From Coturnix japonica (Eukaryota; Chordata; Aves; Galliformes; Phasianidae): a DNA stretch of 64,000 nt. The notes below the pieces were generated by a model. It was not told where the DNA came from, made no database searches, and saw only the letters and a program-made list of their open reading frames with translations. Made by a program: the position numbers and the translations under genes. Location of the stretch: positions 71,493,221-71,557,220 of the forward strand of contig NC_029516.1 in NCBI RefSeq assembly GCF_001577835.2, written 5' to 3'. This document shows positions 61,400 to 64,000 of this stretch, one piece after another (position 1 is the first letter of the stretch; the number at the start of each line of letters is the position of its first letter).

Positions 61400-61840
61400 G
61401 CCCTGCAAGGCAGAAGGTCTGCAACCATCATCAGGCTGATAAAGGGGCAAGCAAAACTGGCCTCTTTTCAGGAGGGGGCCAGCAAGGATTTCCAAAGGGC
61501 AGACTTTGAACTGTTTAGGACTCTGGTAGGGAGGGTCCTTTGGGTAAAGAGGTAAAAGAGGTCCAGGAAGGAAGGATGCTCCTCAAGAAGGAAGTCTTAA
61601 GGATGCAGGAGCAGGCTGCCCCCCCGTGCCTCAAGATGAGCCAGTGGGGAAGAAGACCAGCATGGATGAACAAGGAGGTTTTCCTGAAGCTCCAGGAGAA
61701 GAAGAGAATCTACCTCTTGTGGAAGAAGGGACAGGCAATTTGTGGGGAGAAGTCCAATTTCCAGTACAGGGAGACAAATGAAGCACGAAAGCTCACTTCA
61801 GTGCTTGAGAAATCAGAAATCAGAACTCAGCCTGAAAAAA
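61400..61840 (+). mobile_element. CR1-type LINE ORF2 fragment (linker after endonuclease)
   Basis: The translated pieces RADFELFRTLVGRV, RRPAWMNKEVFLKLQEKKR and LLWKKGQAI follow the familiar CR1 ORF2 pattern ADFxLFRxLVxRVPW then RRPAWLNxE then WKKGQAT. The frames change between the pieces, so the copy is dead. It lacks the 3' end. It is more upstream in ORF2 than every other CR1 piece in the window. Confidence 0.75.
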
Positions 61841-61844
61841 ATTC

Positions 61845-64000
61845 AAACCCACATCTCCTGACCAAGCCAGCTGTTTGGCTTCTTCCTTGTGGGCATCAAG
61901 GGAGAGGCCAATGCAAAGGCAGCAAGGCTGCTTGACCTGAGAGGAGCAGAGTGCAGATGTGGGGGCATGGTGGGAAAGAAGCAAGGATAGAGAAGTAGCA
62001 GAGGGGAGCAGAGCAAGGGATTGGGGAATTTCTGGAAAGACAGCAAAAGAGATGGGGTGGAGCAGAGCCTTTTGTGAGCAGTGGGAACTGAAGAGGAACT
62101 AAGGGTGCACTGGGTGACAGAATGATCTATAGAGGAACAGAGCATGTATGGAAGCTCTACAAAGGAAAATGTTTCTGCACAAACACAAGTTTTCTAGGAA
62201 AAAAAAAGCCCTAGGCAGGCTGGGACTGATAGTGAGTGGATAGCTGAGGCTATAACAAAAGCTGCTTTCACAGTGTACAGATGGAAAAGATCTTAACAGG
62301 ACCAAGCCAGAAAGGCGTACAAAGAAAATCAGTAACGAAGAACCATTTAGCATTTGAACAGAGAGAGCTCAGAGAGCACAAGCACTGAGAAGATCCTACT
62401 AGCGCTGAACATGGGGCAGTACTGCTTAAAACATGGACAGCAGACCACCTGATGTAAACCACCATGAGACTGGAGTCACTTTGAGCTTTGCTGCTCCCTG
62501 CCATGTGGCTGCCAGGCTGTGGAAGTGGAGCAATGGACTCCTAGAAATGGAGTCATGCTGTGGCTGGGGTTGATGAATAATTAATCTCTCACCTTCTGCA
62601 AAGAAACTGAATCAGGAGGAATTGCTGAGGATGATATCCTGGGTTCCCTTGGGATTTCCATACCTTCACATCCTCTCCCTGCAATAGAGAGAAATTATGA
62701 AGTCAGTGGCACATACATGGTGGCATCCAGCATTGGTGAGACTGAGAAAGGACTGGAGAGCAGAATGTGTGCTGTAAGTGAGGATAACTGAGTGAGTGGT
62801 GGAAGCACCAGAATGACTTTGCACAGTAATCACAAGAAAAGAGAGAGACGTAATTATCTACAGCTGCGTAGGCTACTGAGACACAGAGAAAGCAATAAGA
62901 GAAAACAGTGCTATTTACAGAGCCTAGCTGAGATCACCTGTCTGCTCTGTGTATCAAATATACTCTTTGTACTAAACACTCAATCTGGGCACCGGCAGTT
63001 CAGGCTGGCCCAGGAAAGTGGCATGTTGACGAGTGTAAGGAGACAGCACTTGGAGCGGCTGCCTCTTAAAATACTGTCAGTCCTGAAGATATGCCCTGAA
63101 CGATTCACCAAATAACACAAAGACTGTGAAGAGCAGGAGTTGCTCTTGATGACCTACTCACGAGTGACAGACCCAGAGAGAAACCTGACAAAAAAAACCT
63201 AATAGCATTGCCTTGCAATGCACAGTTTACAGTCTGGGGGAGGGTATAAATGAGGAAGGCTAAGAAAGGGTTGTGACAACTAAACCTTCAACAAGACCTC
63301 CACAGCAGTTGCTTTGAAATCAGGCTCAGTTATAGTAAAAGAAAGGAAAATAGCACTCCAGATAGCTAAAATAATAGGAAGGTGGTAGCATACAGATGAG
63401 CGGAAGCCAATGCACTGCCTTGTCTGATTGTCTGAATTTTCTCTGTTGTATGCTTGACCACAGGCTAAGTTTGAAAGCAAATCACAGTCTTCCAGAATGT
63501 TCTTCACAAACGTCAAGCTTCTGTACCACTAGGTCATGAGCACATCATTCTAAAATCAGGAGGATTCAACCTGCAAGTGAAAAAATAATCAGGAGAAAAC
63601 AAATTACTTCAGTGTATCTTGAAATTGCATACAGAATAGGGGGAAAAAATGGAAGAAGAATATGAGGAAGGAATACAACTGATAGTCCAACACTGAACAG
63701 TGTCTACAAATAAATTATTAGAAATAGCAAGTGAAGCAGACTGTGGGATGTGCTGGATTTTAAAAGGAAACAAAGAAAGCAGACTGACCTGTGCAAGAAT
63801 AACAAGCTCCCTTGGCTCTTGCAGACTCTTGTAATGAAAAAACATTGTCTGCAGAGACAAGACTGAGGCTGAAGGATAAGGAGAAACAGTGATTCCTAGC
63901 CAAAAGGATACAACAAACAAGAACAAGAAGAAGAAAAAAGAGGGATTAGTAAGGGCATTTTGCTATAGTGCTCTGCAGAAAGAAAGTAAAAAGTAAAGAA
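61845..64000. other. Right-hand end, no recognised gene
   Basis: No gene is recognised. From human synteny FSTL1 should lie beyond the right edge, on the plus strand, but none of its protein segments is visible. One exon-like piece is present at 63,789-63,848 on the minus strand. Confidence 0.5.
63789..63848 (-). other. Exon-like 60-base segment (unknown)
   Basis: On the minus strand an acceptor with a long pyrimidine tract (CAGTCTTGTCTCTGCAG) and a donor (GTCAGT) enclose exactly 60 bases, open in two frames. No partner exon is established. A lncRNA exon or chance are both plausible. Confidence 0.2.

Noticed and set aside
63280-63516. Minus-strand frame with a membrane-helix-like segment (LPIILAIWSAIFLSFTI)
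   Set aside because: Hydrophobic segments are common by chance in AT-rich DNA. There is no homologue I know, and its end lacks a good donor (GTTTAG).
41363-64000. FSTL1 exons, expected from human synteny
   Set aside because: None of the follistatin-domain cysteine patterns or other FSTL1 segments is found on either strand, so the gene must lie beyond the window.

Overview
This is nuclear DNA from a bird, most likely a galliform close to chicken. The signs are many CR1 LINE fragments (with the typical 3' ends built from ATTCTGTG or ATTCTATG units), an LTR of a bird endogenous-retrovirus type, no mammalian SINEs, short introns and a GC-rich promoter island. The gene order matches human 3q13.33 in inverted orientation (RABL3, HGD, NDUFB4). 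All identifications come from reading translated exons against remembered human proteins; no database was searched.

Layout. (1) Positions 1-9737, plus strand: the 3' part of RABL3, an atypical small GTPase. The window opens on the last two bases of one exon; five further exons give residues 90-236, exactly the human length. A solo LTR lies in one intron. (2) Positions 9738-20905: RABL3 3' UTR and about 11 kb of intergenic DNA with old CR1 pieces, a pure (GGGAA)n array containing one undetermined base, and a pyrimidine-rich tract. (3) Positions 20906-35729, plus strand: complete HGD, homogentisate 1,2-dioxygenase, 14 exons and 439 codons, with every iron ligand and catalytic residue in place. 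(4) Positions 38847-40730, minus strand: complete NDUFB4, a membrane-arm subunit of respiratory complex I, 3 exons and 135 codons, tail to tail with HGD. It starts in a CpG-rich promoter with YY1-like and NRF1-like motifs and a short upstream ORF. Two almost identical CR1 copies in opposite orientation flank its first two exons. (5) Positions 41.4-64.0 kb: no gene I can name. It holds CR1 copies, a degraded second LTR of the same family, a second (GGGAA)n array and several exon-like open stretches that I cannot join into a gene. From human synteny FSTL1 should lie beyond the right edge; none of its exons is visible here.

Function. The three genes do not form a pathway. RABL3 is linked to lymphocyte development and small-GTPase prenylation, HGD is the third step of tyrosine breakdown (liver and kidney enzyme), and NDUFB4 is a housekeeping mitochondrial gene. 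Their adjacency is old vertebrate synteny. I found no CRISPR array, no tRNA or rRNA gene and no convincing new biological system. The best leads for a second look are the inverted CR1 pair around the NDUFB4 5' exons, the NDUFB4 promoter and uORF, and the exon-like segments at 43.9 kb and 58.05-58.37 kb.
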